Positions 43,662-52,495 of a stretch of DNA of 64,000 bases are shown here, in pieces. This stretch comes from Sabulibacter ruber (GTDB lineage: Bacteria; Bacteroidota; Bacteroidia; Cytophagales; Hymenobacteraceae). How positions within the stretch are numbered: the stretch's first letter is position 1; each line of letters starts with the position of its first letter. The position numbers were made by a program, and so were the translations under genes. The stretch spans positions 372,001 to 436,000 of the forward strand of contig NZ_JAFFID010000005.1 of the NCBI RefSeq assembly GCF_017355955.1. Direction: 5' to 3'. The notes beneath the pieces were generated by a model, which made no database searches, was not told the origin of the DNA, and saw nothing but the letters and a program-made list of their open reading frames with translations.

Positions 43662-44003
43662 TTAGGTTTTCGGTTCACTTTCCGGAAACTGCACGTAAAC
43701 GCCGTCTTCCCTGATCTCCAGCGGAAAGCGTTTCAAGGGACGAGTTCGGCCTTTGCATTCCTCGCCCGTGACCAGATGGAACCGGTAGCTGTGCCAGGGG
43801 CAGATGATCTCGTTGAGGTAATTGGTGGTGCCGCGGCTCAGGGCATCGCCCAAGTGAGGGCAGACGTTTTCCACGGCAAAAAGCCCCGCCGGCGTATGCG
43901 CAATACAGATTTCCTGGCCTTGAACCACATAGGCCTTCGCCTTGGTTTGCGAAATCTGGGCTTTGGCCTGGGCCTCACTCTCAAAAAGTTTTATCCATTG
44001 CAT
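43662..44003 (-). CDS. Rieske-type 2Fe-2S ferredoxin
   Basis: 113 residues. CPHLGDAL and CPWHSYRF are the two halves of the Rieske motif (Cys-X-His and Cys-X2-His). No membrane helix, so a soluble electron carrier related to NirD or dioxygenase ferredoxins. It converges on the PQQ dehydrogenase gene; no oxygenase or nitrite reductase partner is nearby. Partner unknown. Confidence 0.88.
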   Translation of the reverse strand: MQWIKLFESEAQAKAQISQTKAKAYVVQGQEICIAHTPAGLFAVENVCPHLGDALSRGTTNYLNEIICPWHSYRFHLVTGEECKGRTRPLKRFPLEIREDGVYVQFPESEPKT

Positions 44004-44075
44004 AGGCTTGGGGTAAGAAAGCAGCTTTGGGCCTAATTTCCAGAAAATACCTCTGAAACGGAAGCCTTGGGTTAG

Positions 44076-44140
44076 GAAAGGCCTATAAATGAAAAAGCCC
44101 GGAATAACCGGGCCCCTTACACCAAACTAACAAACAAAAC
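44076..44140. repeat. 3' conserved block, copy A
   Basis: A 65-bp block that recurs at 44749-44813 with only two differences, both in the hairpin loop. It contains (minus strand) GTTAGTTTGGTGTAAGG, then the GCCCGG/CCGGGC hairpin and TTTTT. Confidence 0.85.
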
Positions 44141-44225
44141 TTTTAAACAAACCTAAATAACTAAACCAACCTGCTTGGGGGACAGCAATCTGAGAGGGAA
44201 TCAGGTGCCGTGGTTGCGTTTAGTG
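44092..44225 (-). ncRNA. Candidate small RNA, copy A
   Basis: Proposed transcript of about 130 nt from just after a CATATTTG promoter box to the T-run of a terminator hairpin (44097-44113). The RNA has no ATG and so no obvious peptide. It shares promoter and 3' block with copy B (44765-44912), while the 84 bp between the shared blocks differ. Start point inferred from the box. Could also be an untranslated remnant, but nothing coding was found in either copy. Confidence 0.5.
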
Positions 44226-44228
44226 ATA

Positions 44229-44316
44229 CAAATATGCAGCGACTTTGCCCCGTCCACAACCCAAACAAGAAGAAGCAGGCCTTTTTCTGACTGAACCCCG
44301 ATAAAGGTGGAGTGAA
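44229..44316 (-). promoter_or_regulatory. Promoter and upstream block of small RNA copy A
   Basis: On the minus strand: a 45-bp block (44272-44316) with TTCACTCC...GGGTTCAGTCAG, then 26 bp containing TTTGGGTTG, then GCATATTTGTATC. GTTG and CATATTTG are 20 bp apart, close to the -33/-7 consensus. TTCA occurs repeatedly at 20-21 bp steps further upstream (to about 44360). Confidence 0.55.
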
Positions 44317-44748
44317 ATGGGTAAAGCGGGGATGAAACCGGATAAACCCGCCCTGAAACGGAGAACCCAAAATCTGGAAATTCCTGAAAAAGGATGAAAA
44401 AAAGTGTCAGTTCTACCTATAAAAGCTTTGCAGGTTCTACCCAAAGAAGAAAAAAAGCCGGTTTCGCCCGAAAATTGTTAAACATAATCCCAAAGGTTGA
44501 AATTGACTTTGCCCGAAAACCAGCTACCCAAAAGTGATTTTGCCCGATGAACCGGGAACTACCTACACCCAGAATGTCTGAGTGAAAAGACTGAACACGG
44601 ATAGGTTGCATGGGCAAGGGAGCAAAGGACACTTCTGTGAAACTGAAGCAGAACCAAACCTAAAATTTGAGAGGGTTCTCCTGCTCCAAAAGGGTTTCCC
44701 GTTTATGGTTTGGTTTTGCTGAAACAGGTGAAAAGGCTTTTGCCATTA

Positions 44749-44813
44749 GAAAGGCCTATAAATGAAAAAGCCCGGAAAGACCGGGCCCCTTACACCAAAC
44801 TAACAAACAAAAC
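44749..44813. repeat. 3' conserved block, copy B
   Basis: Second copy of the 65-bp block at 44076-44140, same orientation, 673 bp away. Confidence 0.85.
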
Positions 44814-44912
44814 CTAAATTCTTTTGAAGGGCTGAACTGAATCAGCGGTCAAACAGCGGTTGGGGAATCTTGCTCTTTCCAGGCGACTCAACCTCTTTCT
44901 GCCTGCTTGACG
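44765..44912 (-). ncRNA. Candidate small RNA, copy B
   Basis: Proposed transcript of about 147 nt, built like copy A: shared CATATTTG box, 98 bp of unrelated sequence, shared 65-bp 3' block with terminator hairpin and T-run. No ATG inside. Two copies with conserved ends and differing middles suggest an RNA family with copy-specific targets; this is inference. Confidence 0.5.
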
Positions 44913-44915
44913 ATA

Positions 44916-45003
44916 CAAATATGCAGCGACTTCTTAGGGTTGGCAACGCAAAAGAGAGGAAGTAGGCCTTTTCCTGACTGAACCCTGAAAAAGAGGGAGT
45001 GAA
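44916..45003 (-). promoter_or_regulatory. Promoter and upstream block of small RNA copy B
   Basis: Same order and spacing as in copy A: the 45-bp block (44959-45003), exactly 26 bp with TTTGCGTTG, then the box region 44912-44932, which is identical over 21 bp. TTCA at 20-21 bp steps is also present. Confidence 0.55.
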
Positions 45004-45114
45004 CCGGAAATGAAGGGACTGAAATGGAAGCGCTTTCCCGCCGAAGAAAAGAACACTCAAAAAAATTCAATAGCCATCCCGTTTGGAATGGCTTTGCAGT
45101 TGGGGCAAAAAAAT

Positions 45115-45172
45115 TGCTTAAAAGCAGTCTATCCCAGAGCGCAAGCGGATAGCAGTAGACTACTTTTAAGCA
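45115..45172 (-). terminator. Nested hairpin terminator of the cupin gene
   Basis: TGCTTAAAAG and CTTTTAAGCA pair, then AGTCTA with TAGACT, then an inner stem near GCGCAAGC (a GNRA-type loop). On the minus strand ATTTTTTTG follows, so it ends the gene at 45215. Confidence 0.8.
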
Positions 45173-45214
45173 GAAATAGAGTGTGAATGTATCTGATTTT
45201 ACGGAGCCAAAACC

Positions 45215-45637
45215 TTAAGGTTTAAGCGAGTACAAAGAAATTTCAGATTTTTTTTCCACAACATCGGCTGGCTTCTCCAGCAACATTATTTTCATGGCTT
45301 TGGTACCGGTATTCCAGTTTTTGTAGCGGGTAAGGTCCATCCACAACCGGTCGCCGGCTTTAACGTTTACAATTTTCTCTTGTCCGTCTGTGGTTACCAT
45401 GCGCAGGGTACCAGAAGTTGCTGCATAAGCCTCCTGCTCAGGTGAAGCGTGGAAATCCAGGAATTCACCGGGAGCCAGCTCCAAAGACATGATGCGCAGG
45501 TCAGTAGTTTTCAGTACATGGTGGAACACTTTTGGAGAGCGGGTGGAAGGTCCATTGTGGTTTGTTCCGGCGAAGGCAGGAGCCAGGCTGAAAAGGAAAC
45601 AAACTGAAAAGAAAGCGGAGGTTAAGCGAGTTTTCAT
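45215..45637 (-). CDS. Secreted cupin-like protein
   Basis: 140 residues. Signal peptide MKTRLTSAFFSVCFLFSL to AFAG. The mature part is a single beta barrel of the cupin type: LELAPGEFLDFHASPEQEAYAATSGTLRMVTTDG and VKAGDRLWMD. The metal-binding His set is only partly present (HASPEQE), so binding rather than catalysis is possible. ATG at 45637 gives the signal peptide; longer frames are not supported. Confidence 0.72.
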   Translation of the reverse strand: MKTRLTSAFFSVCFLFSLAPAFAGTNHNGPSTRSPKVFHHVLKTTDLRIMSLELAPGEFLDFHASPEQEAYAATSGTLRMVTTDGQEKIVNVKAGDRLWMDLTRYKNWNTGTKAMKIMLLEKPADVVEKKSEISLYSLKP

Positions 45638-46025
45638 AATTTTTTTATGGTTAAGTTTTTTAAACATTCTTAGGAGCATTTGTCCGATTTTGGAGTAGCC
45701 CTTTTGATTATATAGATGCAAATTTGGGCAATACGTTGCTTAGTTGTATGTTAATGGTTTGTTAAAAGGCTTAAAACCAGTATGAAGCCGAAAAAAGCAC
45801 AGCCGAGGCGGAACTTTTAAGGGATGAAGAAGACGTAAATTTTTTGTGAAATTTATCCAAATGCCTTGCGTTGGCAGTTTTGACCCTACGTTTAGAAAAA
45901 AGGCTCCAGTTTTCAGGGAAGATTGCATGCCCTAAGCAGGTGCGTACCTTAGTTCTTTAAAGCCTGAGCTACATGTTGCGCAAGCTCACAGTATCTGGTT
46001 GTCTTGGAGAAGGATAGAAAGGAAG
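45638..46025. other. Intergenic region upstream of the cupin gene
   Basis: About 390 bp, AT-rich, without a convincing gene or consensus promoter. The minus-strand frame at 45740-45928 has no family character. Confidence 0.4.
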
Positions 46026-46077
46026 AAGGGGCTGTTTTATGCCTGTTTTTGAGAGAACAAGCCTAAAACAGCCCCTT
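46026..46077. repeat. Strong intergenic-hairpin family member
   Basis: AAGGGGCTGTTTTATGC pairs with GCCTAAAACAGCCCCTT over 17 bp with one mismatch; the loop is the T/A-rich core. It lies 41 nt behind the priA stop. Confidence 0.7.
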
Positions 46078-46117
46078 TTGAATTGCTAAGAGAAGCGGTG
46101 CAAAAGCAGAAGGTACC

Positions 46118-48652
46118 TTAAGACGGATCAACGTCAATGACTACCCGCAGATTCTTGAAGTCTTTGTTCTGGAGCAGCGCTTGGGCAGCATCGTAAATCT
46201 GAGCCTTTGAATCTCGCAGGTTCCCGCTATCCCGGTCTAATTTCACGTGAATCTCCTGTAAGTATTGGTTCCTGATTTTGAAGATATGTGGGGCTTCAGG
46301 ACCCAAAACGCCACTTCTGCCTAATCTATCTACCAGGTCCCGGGCTAGGGTGATAGCTGCAGCTTCGCAGGGTTTCGCCTCGGGGTGTTTTACCGTGAGC
46401 CGGATAATACGCACAAAGGGCGGATACCGGAACTTACGGCGCTCGGCAATTTCCTGTTCGTAAAGACCCAGGTAATCGTTCTCTATCACCCGCTGGAAAA
46501 TGACTTGGTTAGGATTGGCCGTCTGGATCAATACCTTCCCTTTGTTGCCTTTTCGGCCCGCTCTGCCGCTTACCTGCACAAACAACTGGTACGCCCGCTC
46601 ATGCGCCCTGAAATCGGGGAAATGGATGATGCTGTCGGCGCTCAGGATGCCTACCAGACTCACGTGTTCAAAGTCCAGCCCCTTGGTCACCATTTGGGTG
46701 CCCACCAGAATGTCGGTGCGCTGCTGTTCAAAATCCTCTATGATTTGCTGGTGGCTGTTTTTGCGTTTGGTGGTATCCAGGTCCATGCGCTGGATACGGG
46801 CATCGGGTAAGATCAGCTTCAGTTCGTCTTCAATCTTCTCAGTGCCGAAGCCTACGGTTTTCAGCATGGTAGAGCCGCAGGCCGGGCAATCATTGGGCTT
46901 CTTCTCAGTGTAACCGCAGTAGTGGCAGCGCAGCTCGTTGGAGAATTTGTGGTAAGATAAACTCACCGCGCAATGCCGGCATTTGGGAATCCAGGCGCAG
47001 TCATTACAGTCAATAAAAGGAGCGTAGCCCCTACGGTTCTGGAACAGGATTACCTGCTCGTGGCGGTGCAGCGTGTCTTCAATGTCATGAACCAGCCGTT
47101 GGGAAAAGTGGCTGAGCATGTTCTTGCGCAGGCTTTCCTGGCGGGTATCTACCAGTTCTACCTGGGGCAGCGTAGCCTCGCCGTAGCGCACGTGCAGGTT
47201 CACCAGGCCCCAGCGGCCTTGTTGGCAATGGTAATAGGTCTCTACCGAGGGCGTAGCCGAGCCCAGCAGGGTTCTGGCTCCGTGGAACTGCGCCATCATG
47301 AGGGCTACCTCGCGGGCGTTGTAGCGCGGGGCAGGCTCGTGCTGCTTGTAGGAAGGTTCGTGTTCTTCGTCCACGATGATCAACGACAGCGAATGAAACG
47401 GCAGGAACACCGAGGAACGCACGCCCACCACCACCTGGAACCGACCGGAAAGGATGCCGTTCCAGACCTCTACGCGCTCATTGTCAGAGAATTTGGAATG
47501 GTACACGCCCAATCTATCGCCAAAGACCCGTTTCAGGCGGATCACAATCTGGGCCGTCAGTGCGATTTCGGGTAGTAAATAGAGCACCTGGCCACCCGCT
47601 TCCACGGCTTTCTGGATCAGGTCAATGTAGATCTCGGTCTTGCCGCTACCAGTAATGCCGTGCAGCAAAACCGTGTTCTTCTCCCCGAACAGCTCTAACA
47701 CCTGGTCCCGGGCCTGGGTTTGGGCAGCGGAAAGCTCCATGGTAAGGTAAGGGCCCCGGCCCTCGGCCTCCGGGAAACGGCTCACCACCATGTCAAACTG
47801 CTCCAGCACCCCGTTCTTCAGCAAGGTATTGATGGCCGAGAGGGAAAGATGAGGGTTGGAGGTAAGCAGATTTTTCTCTACGCCCTCCTGGTTGGTGGCC
47901 AGATTGTGCAGAATAGGGGTGATTTGCACGTACTTTAGCAACACATCTAACTGTTTAGGCTTGGCGGCCAACTGGTTGAAAAGCTCCTCCAGGGTTTCTT
48001 CATCGGTGGTGAACTGCGGGGCCAAACGCACTTTCTTCACCACTTTGGGCGCGTATTTCTCGGCTATTTCCTCATAAATGATGATAATCTCTTTGAGGAG
48101 CAGCGATTTGATGATCTTATGGAAACTGGTGAGTTGCAGCAGTTGGCCTACTTCTGTAAACGTGAGGTGCTGTTTCTGGCGCAGCGCGAAGATGATTTTC
48201 TCTTCATGGCTGGTGAGCGGCCATTCGTTGGTTTCCTCGTTGAACTGCGGGTGCAGCTGGATTTTAGACTCGCTGCTAAGTTTCAGCGCCGAGGGGAGAG
48301 CCGCATTGATGACTTCTCCCAGGGTACAGAGGTAGTATTCGGCCATCCACATGAAAAGCCGGAGCTGCGGGCCAGTGACCACCGGCTTTTCATCAATTAC
48401 CTCCAGAATGTACTTAGCCTGGTACTCTTTGGGCGGCTGTTCATGCACGCGGGCCACTATGCAGCTCAGGACCCGTTTGGAGCCAAACTGCACCAGCACG
48501 CGGGCACCCACCAACACCTCATCGCTCATCTGGAAAGGAACGCGGTACGTGTAGAGTTTGGGCAGGGGTAAAGGTAAAATGACGTCTGCGAACAGGGTAA
48601 CCCGTTCAGAGACGTCATCTTCAGGAATATGGAATTCTAATTCAGGAGTCAA
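46118..48652 (-). CDS. priA: Primosomal protein N' (replication restart helicase)
   Basis: 844 residues, 3' to 5' helicase that reloads the replisome at stalled forks. N-terminal DNA-binding domain (~15-115), then the helicase: GITGSGKTEIYIDLI (Walker A), IIVDEEHEPSYKQHEPAPRYNAREVA (DEEH box and aromatic-rich loop), GSATPSVET and QVSGRAGR (motif VI). Zinc site: CNDCAWIPKCRHC and CHYCG...CPACG (eight Cys). No ATG precedes the conserved region; a TTG at 48652 is the best start, and the true one could be a few codons further up. Confidence 0.95.
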   Translation of the reverse strand: MTPELEFHIPEDDVSERVTLFADVILPLPLPKLYTYRVPFQMSDEVLVGARVLVQFGSKRVLSCIVARVHEQPPKEYQAKYILEVIDEKPVVTGPQLRLFMWMAEYYLCTLGEVINAALPSALKLSSESKIQLHPQFNEETNEWPLTSHEEKIIFALRQKQHLTFTEVGQLLQLTSFHKIIKSLLLKEIIIIYEEIAEKYAPKVVKKVRLAPQFTTDEETLEELFNQLAAKPKQLDVLLKYVQITPILHNLATNQEGVEKNLLTSNPHLSLSAINTLLKNGVLEQFDMVVSRFPEAEGRGPYLTMELSAAQTQARDQVLELFGEKNTVLLHGITGSGKTEIYIDLIQKAVEAGGQVLYLLPEIALTAQIVIRLKRVFGDRLGVYHSKFSDNERVEVWNGILSGRFQVVVGVRSSVFLPFHSLSLIIVDEEHEPSYKQHEPAPRYNAREVALMMAQFHGARTLLGSATPSVETYYHCQQGRWGLVNLHVRYGEATLPQVELVDTRQESLRKNMLSHFSQRLVHDIEDTLHRHEQVILFQNRRGYAPFIDCNDCAWIPKCRHCAVSLSYHKFSNELRCHYCGYTEKKPNDCPACGSTMLKTVGFGTEKIEDELKLILPDARIQRMDLDTTKRKNSHQQIIEDFEQQRTDILVGTQMVTKGLDFEHVSLVGILSADSIIHFPDFRAHERAYQLFVQVSGRAGRKGNKGKVLIQTANPNQVIFQRVIENDYLGLYEQEIAERRKFRYPPFVRIIRLTVKHPEAKPCEAAAITLARDLVDRLGRSGVLGPEAPHIFKIRNQYLQEIHVKLDRDSGNLRDSKAQIYDAAQALLQNKDFKNLRVVIDVDPS

Positions 48653-48706
48653 AGCAGGCAGTTTACCCCAAAGTTCGGAAAAACAGCCCGGAAACGGAAG
48701 CTTTCC

Positions 48707-49192
48707 TTACTTCACCTGTTTCACTTGGTAGTCTTCTACCAATAATGTCATTTGCTTCTCCTGCGGATCGTTGTCCTTCAGTACGGTGGTGTACAGAATC
48801 ACTGGTTCTGTTTCGCGCACTTCAATCTGCAATTGGTCGGCCAATGAAGCTTTTACCGGTAACCAAACCTCTTTGTCGGCGGCCTTGAAAAGCACTTCTT
48901 TGCGGTACTGCCGGATGTTGCCCGGTTTAAAGCCTTTCTCCTTCATCAGCTGGATGTTCTCCATGGTGATGTTGCGGGTTTTACCGGCGTAGACCAGAGA
49001 CAAACGGCAGGCATTAAAATCAGTGAGGCCAGAGGGAGCCTGAGAAACCGCGGGAGAGTTTCTTTCCAGCGCCTCAAGGGTGGTTTCTGGGTGAGTTCTC
49101 TGTAATCTTTTCCAATAACCGTCTCCGTTCTGGGCGTAGGTAGATGCTGCGCAGGCAAGCCAGAGACCGCCTAAGATGAATAACTTCTTCAC
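48707..49192 (-). CDS. Secreted protein of unknown function
   Basis: 161 residues, with a GTG start (MKKLFILGGLWLACAASTYAQ gives a good signal peptide). The mature protein has a helical half (YWKRLQRTHPETTLEALERNSPAV) and a beta-strand half with several Lys/Glu-rich strands ending in DYQVKQVK. Not recognised as a named family. No clear promoter. Confidence 0.65.
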   Translation of the reverse strand: MKKLFILGGLWLACAASTYAQNGDGYWKRLQRTHPETTLEALERNSPAVSQAPSGLTDFNACRLSLVYAGKTRNITMENIQLMKEKGFKPGNIRQYRKEVLFKAADKEVWLPVKASLADQLQIEVRETEPVILYTTVLKDNDPQEKQMTLLVEDYQVKQVK

Positions 49193-49378
49193 GTATGAAA
49201 TAGGTTTAGTTTCTGCGTGTGCAACAGTAAATTACCTAACCCAGTTCTGTCCTGAAACCAAAAGTTACAAGTTCATTCCTAAACCCAAGCAAGTTCTTTT
49301 TATTGTACTAAACTTTTTGAAAAAGTAAACTAAAAAGAGATGTAGGAGCTATATTTTGGATTTTTTACATAGATCCAT

Positions 49379-51412
49379 TTAGATAACGGTAACTTGTTCC
49401 AAAGCTTCGGCCACAGATTGTACCGGCAACTGGCAGGCCTTATTGTAGCAGACGTACAGGGTGGTCTGGCCGCCCTGGGCAGTACGGTCTTCTAAAAGCG
49501 GCAGGATGGACTCACCTTCTTCTTTGCGACCCGCTAATATAGCGTTTGGCAGGAAATGCTGCTGTACTAGCCCCCGGAACGAATGCACGTCTGGACCCAC
49601 AATGGCAATCTCGGCGGTTGGTTTCAGTTTCAGGAAATATAAACTTGCCCAGTTTGCCAGGTGCGAAGGCTCCTGTACCACCAGATCCCGAACTTTGGAG
49701 AGCATTTTCTCTGAGAGCTGCACATAGCGTTCCTTGTCAAAATAGTGCCCCAGGAAATGCAGATTCATGGCCATTACAGAATTAGAAGCCGGAATCACAT
49801 TGTCAAAAATTTCTTTTTTCTTGGCAATCAACTGCTCTCCGGCGGTGCTGGTAAAGTAAAAGAGATCTTCCTGTGGGTCAAAAAAATGGGTGAGGGTATG
49901 CTCGGTTAGTTTTTTAGCCTCTTTTAGCCAATTCTCCTCAAAAGTAGCCTGGTACATGCCAATGAAAGCCTGGATGAGCAGGGCGTAGTCTTCCAGGAAA
50001 CCGTCAATAGTGGCTTTGCCTTTTTTGTAGTTATGGAAGAGCTGGGTGCCTTGCTTTAGATTGTTCAACAGGAAGTTAGCATTGGTGCAGGCTAGTTCCA
50101 GCATTCTGGGTTCCCCGAAAGCCTTGTACGCATCCGTAAGACCGATCAGCATGAGCGCGTTCCAGGACGTGAGGATCTTATCATCCAATCCTGGGCGCAC
50201 CCGTTCTGCCCGTACCTGCAGCAAAGTATCTTTCCAATTCTGCACGTGTTCCTGCAGTTCTTCCAGGGTCAGTCCTTGGTCAGCCGCAAACGCTTCATCG
50301 GTTTGGCGCCGGTGCAGTATGTTTACCCCGTGCTCCCAGTTTCCTTCTGGATTGGTATTGTAGTATTTGCTGGCTAGTTCTGCGTCTTCGCCTAAGGCCT
50401 CTTGCAGCTCTTCCTGGGTGAAAACATAGAACTTTCCTTCCACGCCTTCACTGTCGGCATCCAGGGAGGAGTAGAAGCCGCCTTCGGGGCTCATGAGTTC
50501 GCGCTCCACAAAGGCAATGGTCTCCTGCACCACCTGTTTGTACAATTCACTGCGGGTCACTTGATAGGCCTCAGAATACAGGCTAATTAGTTGCCCGTTG
50601 TCATACAGCATTTTCTCAAAGTGCGGCACCAGCCATTCCTCGTCCACCGAATACCGCGCGAAACCTCCGCCTACCTGGTCGTAAATACCGCCAAAAGCTA
50701 TTTCTTCCAGGGTGAGGTTTACCTGTTCCAGCGCAGTTAGATCCTGGCTATGGTGGTAATAGCGCAGCAGAAAACGCCAGATGCTGGTCATTGGGAATTT
50801 GGGGGCTCCGGTGGTGCCGCCCCGTTTCAGGTCAAAACGGCTTTTCAGGCGCTGAAACATCTGCTCAAACGCCACCGGGTTGAAGTCTGGATTGCTTTTC
50901 TGCAGCCCGTACTTGGCCAGTTCGCTCTGGTTCAGGTGCTCGGCAAATTGATCGGCGGATTTGTCCAGCTCGGCCCGACTTTTCCGGTACGCTTCCGCGA
51001 TGCTCTGGAGCAATTGCACCCAATTCTGCGGCGGGAAATAGGTACCCCCGTAGAAGGGTTTGGCATCGGGGTTGAGGAAAACATTCAGGGGCCAACCGCC
51101 TTGTACGCCCATCGCAGTGAGGGCATCCATGTATACCTGGTCCACATCGGGTCGTTCTTCGCGGTCTACCTTGATGCAGACAAAGTATTTGTTCATCACC
51201 TCAGCAATCTGCTCGTTCTCAAACGATTGGTGTTCCATCACGTGGCACCAGTGGCAGGCTGCGTAACCGATGCTCACCAAAATAGGCTTCTGCTCTTCTT
51301 TGGCTTTCTGCAGAGCCTCAGGCCCCCACGGGTACCAATCTACCGGGTTGTAGGCGTGCTGTAACAGATACGGGCTGGATTCCTGCGCAAGGCGGTTGGG
51401 CTTTTTTTCCAT
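49379..51412 (-). CDS. Thioredoxin-fold DUF255 / YyaL-like protein
   Basis: 677 residues. The N-terminal thioredoxin-like domain begins RLAQESSPYLLQHAYNPVDWYPW and has CHWCHVMEHQSFE with a CxxC site, then GGWPLNVFL and GGTYFPP. The rest is an (alpha/alpha)6 barrel similar to glycosidases such as N-acylglucosamine epimerase: GGIYDQVGGGFARYSVDEEW, HFEKMLYDN, KILTSWNALMLIGL. Biochemical role unsettled. ATG at 51412 is chosen: the longer frame to 51481 would run through the intergenic hairpin. Confidence 0.9.
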   Translation of the reverse strand: MEKKPNRLAQESSPYLLQHAYNPVDWYPWGPEALQKAKEEQKPILVSIGYAACHWCHVMEHQSFENEQIAEVMNKYFVCIKVDREERPDVDQVYMDALTAMGVQGGWPLNVFLNPDAKPFYGGTYFPPQNWVQLLQSIAEAYRKSRAELDKSADQFAEHLNQSELAKYGLQKSNPDFNPVAFEQMFQRLKSRFDLKRGGTTGAPKFPMTSIWRFLLRYYHHSQDLTALEQVNLTLEEIAFGGIYDQVGGGFARYSVDEEWLVPHFEKMLYDNGQLISLYSEAYQVTRSELYKQVVQETIAFVERELMSPEGGFYSSLDADSEGVEGKFYVFTQEELQEALGEDAELASKYYNTNPEGNWEHGVNILHRRQTDEAFAADQGLTLEELQEHVQNWKDTLLQVRAERVRPGLDDKILTSWNALMLIGLTDAYKAFGEPRMLELACTNANFLLNNLKQGTQLFHNYKKGKATIDGFLEDYALLIQAFIGMYQATFEENWLKEAKKLTEHTLTHFFDPQEDLFYFTSTAGEQLIAKKKEIFDNVIPASNSVMAMNLHFLGHYFDKERYVQLSEKMLSKVRDLVVQEPSHLANWASLYFLKLKPTAEIAIVGPDVHSFRGLVQQHFLPNAILAGRKEEGESILPLLEDRTAQGGQTTLYVCYNKACQLPVQSVAEALEQVTVI

Positions 51413-51435
51413 AGTTTCAATAGGTAAGTAACAGG

Positions 51436-51475
51436 CTGTTTCAGGCTTCTTTTCAGGGAAAGAGGCTGAAAACAG
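51436..51475. repeat. Intergenic-hairpin family member
   Basis: CTGTTTCAGGCTTCTTT faces AAAGAGGCTGAAAACAG with a one-base shift, in the 65-bp gap between the YyaL-like start and the GSCFA stop. Confidence 0.6.
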
Positions 51476-51477
51476 TA

Positions 51478-52461
51478 TCAATGCATACGCAACTGGCGCT
51501 GAACGGTAGCAATTTCGGCTTCTACATCGGTATCCGTAGCCAAAGCCTGAAGCTTTTGCAGGAGCCGTTGCAGGAATTGCTGATGGGCCGGGCTATCAGG
51601 CTGGAAAGGTCTATGCGCCAGTTCACGCTGAATTTCATTCCAACGGGGCAGAAACTCCTTGAAGTACGGATCGGCGTAAGAGTCAATGAATTTTTTCCAG
51701 ATGTATTCCTCTGCCATTTCGGAGGGATGGATCAGATCAGGTCCGTAAAACCGGTAATCCCGCAAGTCGTCTAACAGCAACTCGTAAGCCGGAAAGTAGG
51801 TGATGTGAGGATGAAGCTCCAGAGCTTGGTGGGTGGCTACCCTTAATAGGCTTTTACTCACGCTGTTCAGCGGAAGCGTGTCTTTGATATGGCGCACCGG
51901 GCTTACGGTTAAAATCACCTGTACCTTAGGGAACTGGCTTTGTAACAGCTGCAAGGTTTGGCGTGTGTCTTGCACAATTTCTTCTAAGGATAACAGACGC
52001 TTATAAAAAGCCTTTTGCGGCACTTTATGGCAGTTAGCTACCAAAGACCCGGTATCTTTACGCTCATAAACAAAAGAAGTGCCCCAGGTGAGCATGACCG
52101 TTTCTGCCTGATGTAGGAACTGGTGTGCCTGATCAACTTGGTTTTTTAGGGTTTGTAGCAGAACTTCTTTGCTCTGGTGCGAGAAAGAAGAATGGAAATC
52201 AAAATGATACCAAAGACCGTTTTGGTCTACCAGTCCTTCCTCCAGAATTGCATATTCCTGAGTGATGGCGGCCCGCAGCAGTTTATGGATGGAGAGCGGA
52301 TTAAAGATAGTGCCAAACGGGTTCACCAGAACCTTCGCTTTTACCTGCTCCAGTTTCCGGCCCATTACCTCGGCAAAGCACGAGCCCATGGTATAGATGC
52401 CCCCGGTTCTGGAGATAAGCATAGGCGCGGCAGGAACCTGTAATTCGGTACGAAACAGCAT
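51478..52461 (-). CDS. GSCFA family protein
   Basis: 327 residues. The eponymous GSCFA motif is at TMGSCFAEVMGRKL (~25-38), with VNPFGTIFNP following, and the end has FYGPDLIHPSEMAEEYIWKKF, a catalytic Asp/His-like block. An SGNH/GDSL-type hydrolase fold is likely. Intracellular; substrate unknown. A TAnnTTTG box lies 22 bp before the ATG. Confidence 0.92.
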   Translation of the reverse strand: MLFRTELQVPAAPMLISRTGGIYTMGSCFAEVMGRKLEQVKAKVLVNPFGTIFNPLSIHKLLRAAITQEYAILEEGLVDQNGLWYHFDFHSSFSHQSKEVLLQTLKNQVDQAHQFLHQAETVMLTWGTSFVYERKDTGSLVANCHKVPQKAFYKRLLSLEEIVQDTRQTLQLLQSQFPKVQVILTVSPVRHIKDTLPLNSVSKSLLRVATHQALELHPHITYFPAYELLLDDLRDYRFYGPDLIHPSEMAEEYIWKKFIDSYADPYFKEFLPRWNEIQRELAHRPFQPDSPAHQQFLQRLLQKLQALATDTDVEAEIATVQRQLRMH

Positions 52462-52483
52462 GGCTAGAAGAGTAAATAGAAAG

Positions 52484-52491
52484 CAAAGCTA
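52484..52491 (-). promoter_or_regulatory. Predicted -7 box of the GSCFA gene
   Basis: TAGCTTTG on the minus strand, in the 34-bp gap behind the HAD gene. No -33 TTTG. Confidence 0.45.
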
Positions 52492-52495
52492 CTCT

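Noticed and set aside
45072..45093. Short hairpin AGCCATCCC/GGAATGGCT read as a third small RNA end
   Set aside because: It shares no sequence with the two small-RNA units and lacks their promoter; it lies behind the cupin terminator.
51413..51481. N-terminal extension of the YyaL-like protein
   Set aside because: It would translate an intergenic hairpin repeat and overlap the next gene; the family starts at the ATG at 51412.
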